Source of the DNA: Lamellibrachia satsuma
Taxonomy: Eukaryota; Annelida; Polychaeta; Sabellida; Siboglinidae
DNA: 64,000 nt
NCBI GenBank assembly: GCA_033239005.1
Contig: BSQZ01000030.1
Location: forward strand, 2,229,001 to 2,293,000
Direction: 5' to 3'
A program made the position numbers and the translations under genes. Numbering within the stretch: the first letter of the stretch is position 1; every line of letters starts with the position of its first letter. Positions 36,173 through 46,876 of the stretch are shown here, in pieces. The notes beneath the pieces are model-generated. The model saw only the letters and a program-made list of their open reading frames with translations, was not told the DNA's origin and did not search any database.

Positions 36173-36746
36173 AAACCTCTGCCATACGCCGATATTATCA
36201 ATGACATAACAATCGTCAACAATCGACAGCATATCTAAATGTCTAAATCTGAACTTTTAATGTTGTCATCAATTTCTAAAAGATTCGTTCGATCACTAAA
36301 TATTCTATTTCGCCTCAAATGTCGCCAGCGTTGTAAACAATCACTGTCCTGATCTAACATTTGCACTATTCTTAGGTCAGAGACTAAGGAGTTAGTCACG
36401 GTGGTTCTTGGGCCTAAAGATATGCCAGGACTTAGCAGGAAATTGAACCTAGTAGGTGTTCATGCATACCGACTAGCCAGCTTACTGTGCTATAGTCTAG
36501 GCATTACGCTATGGCTAAAGGCATTAGTCTCGGTCTATGCATACGACTCAAGATGTGCAAGCTGCAGAATTCAGCCTCACTATCTTATTAATCCTTTTTA
36601 TGATAGTGAGCATGAGAGAAAAGAGTAAGAGATTGATTTTAGGTGCTTCCAAGTAATGAGATACATACATGTATATTTTATCATTCTATAGTGCATATTA
36701 AATAGTCATATATTTATATTAATATTATGTAGTGGTGTGCTGAATG
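36173..36746. other. No recognised gene
   Basis: Anonymous DNA right of the 28-mer array. Confidence 0.4.
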
Positions 36747-36944
36747 TTATACAAATTTTATAAAAAAAAATAAAAGAATTGTTTGAGCCTGATGTTTTTG
36801 ATCGTCTTTTGGGAACAATCTTAGAAGACATGCATATGGTTGCAATCTTTTGTTCCTGGTTAAGTAATCTACATCAAACATCCACATAAGTTCCTTTGTA
36901 AGATCTCCAACACCAAGGGAAAAAAATTCATGTACGAACCATCC
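36747..36944 (-). CDS. Candidate orphan exon or decayed coding fragment
   Basis: After a minus-strand GTCCACAG (acceptor-like AG at 36945) the frame reads GWFVHEFFSLGVGDLTKELM and continues through DVDYLTRNKRLQPYACLLR to a stop at 36747. Amino-acid composition is mixed and protein-like, unlike the repeats around it. I do not recognise the family. There is no strong pyrimidine tract, no canonical AATAAA close downstream and no partner exon found. It may be an exon, a transposon remnant or chance. Confidence 0.25.
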   Translation of the reverse strand, partial: GWFVHEFFSLGVGDLTKELMWMFDVDYLTRNKRLQPYACLLRLFPKDDQKHQAQTILLFFFIKFV

Positions 36945-37059
36945 CTGTGGACCCCCAGCACAACTACAACATAATATTAGCACCATACATGTGACACTGA
37001 CAGAGATATGAGGGAACAGACAGATAGCAGACACAACCACCAACTACTTTATTGCATAG

Positions 37060-37140
37060 ATGTACAGTAGGTTTAATAAAACAGTACTTTTGTTATAATC
37101 ATCGAAAGAATTGGCTTTGATTGATAGATCAGTAATTCTG
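37060..37140 (+). mobile_element. Dispersed repeat R1, fragment
   Basis: TAATCATCGAAAGAATTGGC and the following GATAGATCAGTAA match R1 at 9262 and 43625 in the same orientation. Confidence 0.5.
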
Positions 37141-37507
37141 AAATGAGACAAGAGAAAAATTAATTGTGGATGAACCTTTATATATTGTATCTGCCTTCCA
37201 ACAAGCACATACTGGCAAGTGTGTTGGGCATATCCACTGACAACCATGGGCTTAAGCGGCATCACATCACCCATACACATGATTAATAATGACAGGCAGA
37301 AAGAATGTCAATTACAAGGAACTGGCCGAAACATGAAAGACTCAACTGGTCGTGAATGATTCAGCAGACTATCTTCACTGATTAGTTGTTCATAACATCA
37401 TCTGCGTAATAGGTTATGGCAGCAATCATCACGCAATCGCCTGGCCCCAATCACCAGGTGTGACTATTGATAGCACCTCTGGGTGGGGTCAGTTTCTTAT
37501 GCTAGAA
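37141..37507. other. No recognised gene
   Basis: Anonymous sequence; no supported feature. Confidence 0.4.
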
Positions 37508-37912
37508 GCTTAACCAGCATGGTGTAGCATGACTGGAACCAGCATGATGTAGCACAGATGACTGGAACCAGCATGGTGTAGCACAGATGACTGGAACCAG
37601 CATGGTGTAGCACAGATGACTGGAACCAGCATGATGTAGCACAGATGACTGGAACCAGCATGGTGTAGCACAGATGACTTGAACCAGCATGGTGTAGCAC
37701 AGATGACTGGAACCAGCATGGTGTAGCACAGATGACTGGAACCAGCATGGTGTAGCACAGATGACTGGAACCAGCATGATGTAGCACAGATGACTGGAAC
37801 CAGCATGGTGTAGCACAGATGACTGGAACCAGCATGGTGTAGCACAGATGACTGGAACCAGCATGGTGTAGCACAGATGACTGGAACCAGCATGGTGTAG
37901 CACAGATGACTG
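37508..37912. repeat. Minisatellite, 29-bp unit
   Basis: About 14 copies containing ACCAGCATGGTGTAGCACAG and ATGACTGGA. Variants are ATGATG for ATGGTG and one TTGAACC. Long minus frames over it are produced by the unit. Confidence 0.97.
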
Positions 37913-38025
37913 GCAGGTTTGTGTGCAACAGGGAGAACTGGCCCGTGAATAGGTACTTAAAGGTCTCTACACAATAAAATTTTGCTTGTTTCATTTTAGA
38001 ATAATTTTATGAAATCAGAACTAAC

Positions 38026-38447
38026 TAGTATCCACTACGACATGCTGGCTTTAGTATCCACTATGACATGCTGACTCTAGTATCCACTATGACATGCTAG
38101 CACTAGTATCCACTGCGACATGCTGGCTCTAATATCCACTACGACATGCTGGCTCTAGTATCCACTACAACATGCTGGCTCTAGTATCCATTATGACATG
38201 CTAGCACTAGTATCCACTACGACATGGTGGCTCTAGTATCCACTACGACATGCTGCCACTAGTATCCACTATGACATGCTAGCTCTAGTATCCACTACGA
38301 CATGCTGGCTCTAGTATCCACTACGACATGCTGGCTCTAGTATCCACTACGACATGCTGGCTCTAGTATCCACTACGACATGCTGGCTCTAGTATCCACT
38401 ACGACATGCTGGCTCTAGTATCCACTATGACATGCTAGCTCATTTGT
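38026..38447. repeat. Minisatellite, 26-bp unit
   Basis: About 16 copies of CTAGTATCCACTACGACATG followed by CTGGCT, with ACGACA, ATGACA and ACAACA variants. The single-copy form is the complement of CTAGCATGTTGTAGTGGATG at 9490 within R1. Confidence 0.95.
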
Positions 38448-38690
38448 TCAGATTTGTTATTTAGTTTTGGTGAAATTGTCTGGCAAACAATTAAATTATT
38501 TTTAATATAATAAAAATTCAGGGACAATGGAAGAGTGGCCCAGCTGTGCCACTTTATTATCCAATTATCCAATCTAACGACCAAAGTTTATTCTGTCAGT
38601 GATTTTAACAAAAATACACTCTTATTAAACCGACTGTGCATATATTCACACACCCCAAATTTGAACATCACTGAACCTGATTCGTGGGGG
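38026..38690 (-). mobile_element. Dispersed repeat R1 with expanded interior
   Basis: Reverse-complement copy of R1. 38448-38690 aligns with the complement of about 9480 back to 9240 (GCTAGCTCATTTG, then TTTGGTGAAATTGTC, then CCAATCTAACGACC). The portion equivalent to 9485-9515 has become the 26-bp array. This gives a before-and-after comparison of array birth within one window. Confidence 0.65.
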
Positions 38691-38695
38691 GGGGC

Positions 38696-38812
38696 TAAAT
38701 GAGTTGAGGAGGGAGCTTTAAATGAGTTGAGGAGGGAGCTTTAAATGAGTTGAGGAGGGAGCTTTAAATGAGTTGAGGAGGGAGCTTTAAATGAGTTGAG
38801 GAGGGAGCTTTA
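38696..38812. repeat. Minisatellite, 23-bp unit
   Basis: Five essentially identical copies of AAATGAGTTGAGGAGGGAGC plus TTT. Confidence 0.96.
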
Positions 38813-39249
38813 ATCTGTCAGCTGTACGTAGAAATGTGTTATTTATATGATATAGCTACAAGAAGTGCAACCTTTAAAAATTAACAGTTGAATGCATTTC
38901 CTAGAAACAATCTGTAAATACTATTGAGTCGCTTCGATGGTTGATGTTTAATCAAGCAAACACACAAGAATTTATTCGTGGTAATGCAAAGTAATGTCCC
39001 CACATGGCTTGCACCTGTTGTGAAATTGCTGATTGCGTAAAATGCTTGACAGTAAACTATTTATCAATAATACAGGAGTCCTTCTGCATTCTCGTCAAAT
39101 GGGGTGTCATCATAAGCTAATTGTAGTAGGACTAGAGTAATGTGATAGCACATCTACCTGAAAGGTGCTCTGGTGACAGTTGAGCTTGTGGTACACATAG
39201 GTGAGAATGTCCCTGTCCTTCAGACTGTTACCATCACATATCATTTATA
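38813..39249. other. No recognised gene
   Basis: Anonymous sequence between two arrays. Confidence 0.4.
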
Positions 39250-39640
39250 CCATATTCAGCCACCATGGCAACACTGTCTACATGCACTCAGATTCAGCAC
39301 ATTTATATTCAGCCATCATGGCAACACTGTCTACATGCACACAGAGTCAGCACATTTATATTCAGCCACCATGGCAAAACTGCCTACATGCACTCAGAGT
39401 CAGCACATTTATTTTTAGCCATCATGGCAACACTGCCTACATGCACTCAAAGTCAGCACATTTATATTCAGCCGCCATGGCAACACTGTCTACATGCATA
39501 CAGAGTCAGCACATTTATATTCAGCCACCATGGCAACACTGTCTACATGCATACGGAGTCAGCACATTTATTTTCAGCCATCATGGCAACACTGCGTACA
39601 TGCACTCAGAGTCAACACATTTATATTCAGCCATCATATT
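39250..39640. repeat. Minisatellite, 53-bp unit
   Basis: About 7.4 copies built from ATGGCAACACTGTCTACATG, CACTCAGAGTCAGCACATTT and ATATTCAGCCACC. Open plus frames over the array follow the unit and are not supported as genes. Confidence 0.95.
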
Positions 39641-39663
39641 CAGCCATCACTCCAGCACAACTT

Positions 39664-40042
39664 TTGATTCAATCCTTTAGAAGGGTTAGTATGATTCTGT
39701 GCAAACACTAGCAGTCAGAAATCAGTAAAAGTAAATTGCAATTAGCCATGGTCTAGGTATGACCAGGCCAGATCTGAACCAGGCATATGAAGACTCTTCT
39801 GACAAACTGCCAATAAAACCAAAGGATTTAATCCTTCAAAAGGATCTGTGGCTTTTCTGAGCAAACACTAGCAGTGACTGACCAGTGAGCAGTGAGATAC
39901 CAATAAAAGTAAATTGCAATTAGCCATGTCCCATATGGAAAGACCTGTGGCTTTTCTGTGCAAACACTAGTAGTGACATTCATGACAATTCCGATTCCAC
40001 TCAATGTGATTCCAATTACAACTACACTCCAAATGATTCCGA
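39664..40042 (+). mobile_element. Dispersed repeat, tRNA-SINE-like, copy 2
   Basis: Reverse complement of 700-1180 in block order: TTTAGAAGGGTTAGTATGAT, then AAGTAAATTGCAATTAGCC twice, then the GATTCCGATTCC-type satellite end. The tRNA-like head seen at 1265 is missing, so this copy is truncated at its 5' end. It ends exactly where the 25-mer array begins. Confidence 0.7.
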
Positions 40043-40766
40043 CGATTCTGGCAAGTGGACAAAGAGTTCCAGGTGACAAGTGGACAAGGAACTCCAGGTG
40101 GCAAGTGGACAAGGAGCTCTGTGTTACAAGTGGACAAGGAGCTCCAGGTGGCAAGTGGACAAGGAGATCCAGGTGGCAAGTGGACAAGGAGCTCCAGGTG
40201 GCAAGTGGACAAAGAGCTCCAGGTGGCAAGTGGACAAGGAGCTCCAGGTGGCAAGTGGACAAGGAGCTCCAGGTGGCAAGTGGACAAAGAGCTCCAGGTG
40301 GCAAGTGGGCAAAGAGCTCCAGGTGGCAAGTGGACAAGGAGCTCCAGGTGGCAAGTGGGCAAAGAGCTTCAGGTGGCAAGTGGGCAAAGAGCTCCAGGTG
40401 GCAAGTGGACAAGGAGCTCCAGGTGGCAAGTGGGCAAGGAGCTCCAGGTGGCAAGTGGACAAGGAGCTCCAGGTGGCAAGTGGACAAAGAGCTCCAGGTG
40501 GCAAGTGGGCAAAGAGCTCCAGGTGGCAAATGGACAAGGAGCTCCAGGTGGCAAGTGGACAAAGAGCTCCAGGTGGCAAGTGGGCAAAGAGCTCCAGGTG
40601 GCAAGTGGACAAGGAGCTCCAGGTGGCAAGTGGGCAAAGAGCTCCAGGTGGCAAGTGGGCAAAGAGCTCCAGGTGGCAAGTGGACAAGGAGCTCCAGGTG
40701 GTAAGTGGACAAGGAGCTCCAGGTGGCAAGTGGACAAGGAGCTCCAGGTGGCAAGTGGGCAAAGAG
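40043..40766. repeat. Minisatellite, 25-bp unit, derived from CR1 3' UTR
   Basis: About 29 copies of GGCAAGTGGACAAGGAGCTC plus CAGGT. The complement CTCCTTGTCCACTTGCCACC matches the CR1 3' UTR phrase TTCCTTGTCCACTTGCCATC at 56156. The right edge passes directly into a minus-strand CR1 3' end. Each unit has the palindrome GGAGCTCC. Open frames of 130-308 codons on both strands are unit effects. Confidence 0.97.
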
Positions 40767-40900
40767 CCATTAGCCTATCCAGAGTGTATCAGATCTGTCA
40801 GTTCTGTTTTAAACAAATTCACACTGGCTTACTGGCATTTACACAACCAGTAACTAATCGGTTCCATTCATTTATCATCCTCTATGAGAAAGGTCCTTTC
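40743..40900 (-). mobile_element. CR1 3' end fragment
   Basis: On the minus strand TAAATGAATGGAACCGATTA and TGTTTAAAACAGAACTGACA align with the CR1 C-terminus and 3' UTR near 56020-56100. These are followed by GATAGGCTAATGGC, equivalent to GATAAGCCAATGGC at 56142. The continuation, CTTTGCCCACTTGCC, is already the first unit of the 25-mer array. Confidence 0.8.
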
Positions 40901-41404
40901 CATATCCCATCTACTCAGTTCTTCTGCTAATGATACTTTCTGCCGTCCAGTTCTTCTACTTTCCCTAATTTCCGTAATACACGTTGTAATTTGTAAATGC
41001 ATAACTGAAATGGAAAGAAATGATTTGGGTCATTTGATGACATTTGTCCTTGTTGAGACCACCCCTGGGGTTTCCTTTAAAGTAAGAGCTTTCTCTCCAG
41101 TTGCTCCAGCCAACATTGGGGGGGTAGACATTTGTTATCCCAACATATGACATCATTAGAATAATGAATGGCATCCATTGTCTAAGTCCTCGGAGTGTAC
41201 TAATTTTTCAGCCCAGACAAGCACTAGTAAGTGTGAGACTCATCTTTGCCAACCCTGAGTGGTGCACACCTGTAAGAACTAAAGCAGAAATCCATAAGAC
41301 CCACAAACGAACCCTTATGATTATCTACATGCGCTGGTTTGCCACTCACACTCAAAAGGAGTTTGATGTACAAACTGGGATACATTGATTAGTTCTTACC
41401 AGAC
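40901..41404. other. No recognised gene
   Basis: Open frames at 40884-41150 and 41164-41388 have no motif. Confidence 0.4.
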
Positions 41405-42055
41405 TGTCACAGCTGATTGGACAGCTAAATATTCACAAGTCTTTTCCACAGCTAACTGGACACAGCTAAACATTCACTAGACTTTGCCACAGCTGACTAG
41501 ATACAGCTAAACATTCACTAGACTTTGCCACAGCTGAGTAGACACCGCTAAACATTCAGGAGATTGCCACAGCTGACTGAACACAGCTAAATATTCACCA
41601 GACTTTGCCACAGCTGACTGAACACAGCAAAATATTCACCAGATTTTGCCACAGCTGACTGAACACAGCTAAATATTCACCAGACTTTGCCACAGCTGAC
41701 TGAACACAGCTAAATATTCACCAGACTTTGCCACAGCTGACTGAACACAGCTAAATATTCACCAGACTTTGCCACAGCTGACTGAACACAGCTAAATATT
41801 CACCAGACTTTGCCACAGCTGACTGAACACAGCTAAATATTCATCCTGACTTTGCCACAGCTGACTGAACACAGCTAAATATTCACCAGACTTTGCCACA
41901 GCTGACTGGACACAGGTAAATATTCATCCTGACTTTGCCACAGCTGACTGAACACAGCTAAATATTCACCAGACTTTGCCACAGCTGACTGGACACTGGT
42001 AAATATTCACCTTGACTTTGCCACAGCTGACTGAACACAGCTAGGTATTCACAAG
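41405..42055. repeat. Minisatellite, 41-bp unit
   Basis: About 16 copies of GACTTTGCCACAGCTGACTG with AACACAGCTAAATATTCACC. Units at both edges are more diverged than the centre, as in arrays that homogenise internally. Confidence 0.95.
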
Positions 42056-43429
42056 AGTTGATCTTTGGATATATTTTTTAACTGACTCTGTTATTCACTG
42101 CCATGTGATGCAAGCTATATCCCATAATGCCTTGCTAAGAATGCACAAAACATTTAAACGGTATGTCTCCTATGCCCATAAGACTGTCGAAATTTAGAAA
42201 TTCTATAATAATAAAAGTTATGGGTAAACCATAATAGTTGACACGCTTGTACATGAACAGTTTGTTTAGTATTAAAACAGACACGCAAGAGGAACAACAT
42301 GGTTCAAGTGCCATCTTGTGATGCACATGTGCATAATCGAACAACAGTTACTGTTCCCAGAATTCATTCCATTCTTATGACGTCCTAGAACATCTCGCCA
42401 GGCCTTTTATGAGGTAATAATTACCAGGAAATTGGTGCGCCCAACAAAAGAATACAGGCGTGCGTGCTTCAGGCAGTAGGTGGGAAACACAGGTGGTAAA
42501 AAACAGCATGGCAATTTCCATTTAGGAGTAAGCTTGTTTATTAATATTGTTTCACCAATGGACAGAAATGAGCCTTTGAGAGGTATGTGGATATAACTAT
42601 TCCAAGAAGCGCAGTGAAATAGCGTAATCATAAAATGTTTCTGTGTACTGTGTTAAATGGTTCATGTAAAACAACAGTGTAGTTTCAAAGAATTTCATGA
42701 TGGATTTAATTATTGTTGAATTATTGGAAAGACACCTCATAAAATGCCTGTCTGTATTTTTTGAAGGCCACCAAATATTTAGCTGTGTAAACATGTTGAG
42801 TGGTTATGGTTATTACTTGTTATGGTTATGGTTGTTACTTGTTATAATTCAAGGTATTGCTGTGTACAGAAAAGAGAGTACATTGTACTGAGTTCTTTAG
42901 AAATATATATCCATCATTTTTAAAGAATTGTATTTTATTGTTAATATAATATTCAGATTTTTCCACAAATGGAGTACCAAAACCACCCTTATTTATAATG
43001 TTATCATTCTTTCATTAATTACCTTTGCTCTTTTTTCAAGAATTGACATTCATCTTTAGTTATATATGCCCTCCCATTACTAAACAAACACATTTATCCT
43101 AGAACCAGATTACCAGGCATCACAAATACCTGAGTAAAATGTGTCAGCAGATGTTTATACAGCCTACCTTGTGGCCACATTGCAGATGTGAAGGAGAGGA
43201 CGAACTGTGAGTTCTGAAAGTTCTGGAGTGCGCTAGTTGCAAGCACTAGTAACTGTCCGTCTTTATGGATGAGGTCATCAGATAACAGTATTGCAATTAG
43301 CAGTATTCCCAAACAGGTTCACAGTCAAAGATTTGGAGGTTTTGTACAAACATTTCTGGCCACATTCTGAGAGCATGAACATAACACGTTTGTAAAATAG
43401 GTTTTCTCTATTTAAAAATTTGTGTTGCG
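42056..43429. other. No recognised gene
   Basis: Several 60-75-codon frames (42135, 42407, 42597, 42697, 43094) without motifs. Confidence 0.4.
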
Positions 43430-43589
43430 TGAACAGTCAAGTAATATGTAGTGTGTGAATAGTTAAATAATATGTACGTAGTGTATGACTACCTGGTAGT
43501 TAAGTAATATGTAGTGTGAATAGTTAAGTAATATATAGTGTGTGAATGGTGAAGTAATATGTAGTGTGTGGACAGTTAAGTAATATGCG
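43430..43589. repeat. Degenerate minisatellite, about 26 bp
   Basis: Five to six imperfect copies of AGTTAAGTAATATGTAGTGT with variable spacers, adjoining R1 copy 43590-43930. Confidence 0.75.
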
Positions 43590-43930
43590 CATTCGTTTTA
43601 ATAAATGAGTGCAAACTTTTGTTAAAATCACAAAAGAATTGACATTGATCGTTAGATCGGTAACTTGCAAAAGTGTAAACAATAGGCTTATGTAATTTTA
43701 CATACAACCAGACCACTTATGTCATTTTACGTAGAACCAGACCACTTATGTCATTTTACATACAGCCAGACCACTTTTGTAATTTTTTCACTGAATTTTG
43801 AGAGGATCTGGTTACAATAATGTAACAGTTTGTCCTATGATTTCATCAAAGTTAATTAGCACAAATGTTATAATGGATACTAGGTAGGTTTGATTTTTTT
43901 AGTGTGAAATAGTTCTAAAACGAGATTAGT
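43590..43930 (+). mobile_element. Dispersed repeat R1 with internal 28-bp triplication
   Basis: AATTGACATTGATCGTTAGA and GGATACTAGGTAGGTTTGA match R1 at 9270 and 9510. Inside it, 43690-43775 has three copies of a 28-bp unit with CAGACCACTTATGTCATTTT. This part of R1 is not amplified in the other copies. Confidence 0.6.
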
Positions 43931-44127
43931 GAAAAGAATTTATTTGCGAAAGGAATGTTAAAGCGACTGTAATAGGACTTAATTCTACAGGGTCTTGTCA
44001 GGTTTGGTACAAGTTGTATCCTGGTGTTGGTAGAAGAGTTACAGTGTTGAGGTGATGTCATATTTGTTAGGCCTGCTCACTTTCCTGTGGCAAAAAATTA
44101 CTGGCACAGGAAGCAACATCATAGGCT

Positions 44128-44262
44128 GGGAGACAGGAGCCTGGGAGATGGGAGGCTGGGAAACGGGAGGCTGGGAGACGGGAGCATGGGAGGCTGGGAG
44201 ACGGGAGCATGGGAGGCTGGGAGACGGGAGGCTGGGAGATGGGAGGCTGGGAGACAGTAGGC
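44128..44262. repeat. Minisatellite, 15-bp unit
   Basis: About 9 copies of GGGAGACGGGAGGCT or GCATGGGAGGCT variants. Open frames on both strands (WETGGWETG, SQPPVSQPP) arise from the repeat. Confidence 0.9.
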
Positions 44263-45129
44263 AGAAAGCCTCTGTGCCCAAACACCAGGCAGGAGCTATC
44301 AAGCCAAGGCACTTCGGACATCTCCCATGGATATCCCAAAACCCTCGCCCTCTGTAATGCCTTGATTTTGTGGAATAAATATCTCGTCATCTTGACATTG
44401 AGGTTTTTTAACCAGGAGAATATTGATATTAACAAGTCATATTCCCAGAACTGGTTTTGTCCAGTGGTGATGTCTATCAGGAAATGACCATGCTTGTCAA
44501 ATGGTCAGTAACTACTGGCCTGGTCAGACCATTTTGAGGCAACATGATCAAATAGAAATAAAACATACACTATGATCACAGCAGGACATAAGTGAAGATG
44601 GCATTTGACCCTGAGCCCATAAGTCACCAGTAAACTGGTTGCCTGTCACTTCAGATAAGATATCCTTAGATCCCACAGTAGTGGAAGAAAGATGGCTGTA
44701 GCCAGACAGACTTTACAAATTACGCACATGTTGGAAGTGTCACTCAATCCAGACTTGTCCATGTGAAATATCACACATCATTTTAGCAGTAGAGTCAATT
44801 TGTTCTTCTGAGCTGTTTTCTTGTTTTTTTTTTCTATTGGTTTGTTTCCAGACGAGACAGGGACACACAGCATGGGCGGGAATAGATTTCTGCCTGGAGT
44901 AAATTGCCTGCCTGTGGCACAAGATGAACAAGTCTTTTACATGCAGTGTTGAGATGGTATTAAGAAGTAATATTATTGAGTTTTTTATAATCTCAGCATT
45001 TGGTTTCCAAGATATAAAAGATTTAAGTACATTCCGTGTTTGTTATCACGTAAAATTGCCATTTTGGTGATTAGTAAATTAACTAACTATATTGCCTGTG
45101 GTTTTTTTCATAGGAATGTAAGTAAAAGA
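44263..45129. other. No recognised gene
   Basis: Anonymous sequence; no supported feature. Confidence 0.4.
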
Positions 45130-45175
45130 ACGAGAGAGTGTTAGTAAAAGAACAGTGTAGATTGGATGTAAGAGA
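45130..45175 (+). mobile_element. Very short CR1 3' remnant
   Basis: GAACAGTGTAGATTGGATGT matches the CR1 phrase at 55970 and also the fragment at 12718. Confidence 0.45.
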
Positions 45176-45667
45176 GAACGGGATGGTGGGGCATATCCAC
45201 ACCCCTCAGGTAAAATCATCCGCCCTAGGTAATAAGCCATGTATGCCAGAAGGGTATAATTTGGCCTGGATAACTACTATATGTAGTAGTTAATAAAAGA
45301 GTTCAACTCTAATAAGAAAAATATACATTTAGCAAAATGTAAACTGTGTGGCTATGCCCAAGTACTCTGGGATAGTGGGACATAACACGTGGGGAACAAT
45401 ACTGACCAATGTTGTTTGAAACCAATTAACACCTGGGTGTTGATAATTAAATAAGTAGGCCCTCTATTATTATGGGGTATTATTACAATGTCTACATCAT
45501 ACTACAGTAATATTATCTAAAAACAATTATATTCTTTCCAGCTGTCACACGCTGCTCTGTGGGTGTCTCCCACACTACCAGTTGGTGAAGATAAATATTT
45601 TGTTAAACCTGTTTATGATAGTGAAGTTTATTTGTGCTACAAAAACAACAGTTTACGACGACATCAG
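45176..45667. other. No recognised gene
   Basis: Anonymous AT-rich sequence. Confidence 0.4.
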
Positions 45668-45860
45668 CACACCTGTGTCCACACCTGTGTCCACACCTGT
45701 GTCCACACCTGTGTCCACACCTGTGTCCACACCTGTGTCCACACCTGTGTCCACACCTGTGTCCACACCTGTGTCCACACCTGTGTCCACACCTGTGTCC
45801 ACACCTGTGTCCACACCTGTGTCCACACCTGTGTCCACACCTGTGTCCACACCTGTGTCC
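45668..45860. repeat. Minisatellite, 12-bp unit
   Basis: Sixteen almost perfect copies of CACCTGTGTCCA. The unit is divisible by three and stop-free in every frame, giving (VSTP)n, (VHTC)n and (PHLC)n translations. Frames of about 115 codons extend beyond both edges, but nothing shows that any is a real protein. Confidence 0.98.
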
Positions 45861-46104
45861 GTGTATTATGTTGGGTGCAACTTGTGTTTAAGTATAAATG
45901 TAAAATTACATAAACATTTAGTGTAAAAGTGTTTTATTTGCTAATTTATTACACATGATAATAAAGTAAAATTGCGTGTTCAGACATTTGTTGTTTATGT
46001 CGGGTGCTGTTGAATGACATAGTTCTGAAATCATGGACCATATGGTGTGGTTAATAATGAGGTGTGCAGACATGCCTAAATATGCCCTCAATTTTCCCCT
46101 ATTA
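45861..46104. other. No recognised feature
   Basis: Anonymous sequence. Confidence 0.4.
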
Positions 46105-46300
46105 ATTTCAACAGAGGAAGATCAATGAATGGAATATGAATGGGTGTGAATGCATTTAACGACAGTATTGACAGATATCTCATAATGACAGGTTGCACGT
46201 AGATGAAAAATTGTTGGACTCTCGATGAACCAATGGCTTCCTTGTCCACTTGACATCTGGGGTTTTGCTTTGGACAGCATCTGGGATGCTGCTGTCTACC
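46105..46300 (+). mobile_element. CR1 3' fragment
   Basis: AATGAATGGAATATGAATGG, then TTGTTGGACTCTCGATGAAC and CCTTGTCCACTTGACATCTG match 56020-56190 in order. Confidence 0.85.
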
Positions 46301-46449
46301 TCAACACCAGTTCTGTAGACTCCTTTACTGGCCATAGTTCAGTGGTACATAAAGTTCACTGACAGTTTGAGTGAGTGGACACTCTACCAACCTAGAGTGG
46401 ACATTGTGGTCATTGACTGGAAGAACATCTCCCTAGAAGGGGTGTGGGA

Positions 46450-46876
46450 TTAATGAACAATGTTGCACTCTATGTATTGAGCACACAGTGATGTATTTGG
46501 TCAGTACTTGCAGGTTGCTGGTCTTATGGATGGAGGCTGTGTGTCTACATCACAAGCTGATTAATGAACAATGTTGCACTCTATGTATTGAGCACACAGT
46601 GATGGATTTGGTCAGTACTTGCAGGTTGCTGGTCTTATGGATGGAGGCTCTGTGTCTACATCACAACCTGCTGGACGAATATAGCTTAGTCAAATAGTCA
46701 TGTTTACAGCAGAAATACGTCAGGCTTGGACTGTTTGATTTCTACTGGATCCAGTGCAGATAGTAGCACGAGATAAGATGCTTCAGACTAACAATAGCCA
46801 GCTGTGTAAATCATCAAGGCCGTGCTTGATCTTCACAATGATTGTTAGTTTTAGCACAGAACAATGCTGGATTTTA
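46450..46876 (+). repeat. Segment duplicated in tandem and at distance
   Basis: A 111-bp piece (from TTAATGAACAATGTTGCACT) is tandemly duplicated at 46450 and 46561. The right copy plus downstream sequence to 46876 recurs at 48494-48799 at roughly 93% identity in the same orientation. The frame at 46488-46697 reads both tandem copies and has no known domain. Confidence 0.88.

Noticed and set aside
33735..36232. Open frames of 754-816 codons on the minus strand
   Set aside because: They exist in all three frames at once because the 28-bp unit has no stop in any of them. No domain, start context or splice evidence supports a gene.
39828..40930. Frames of 130-308 codons on both strands over the 25-mer array
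   Set aside because: Stop-free repeat unit; the ends of the frames are recognisable repeat sequence (SINE-like copy and CR1 3' end).
45563..45926. (VSTP)n or (VHTC)n protein of about 115 residues
   Set aside because: Perfect 12-mer array open in all frames; flanking residues show no signal peptide or domain.
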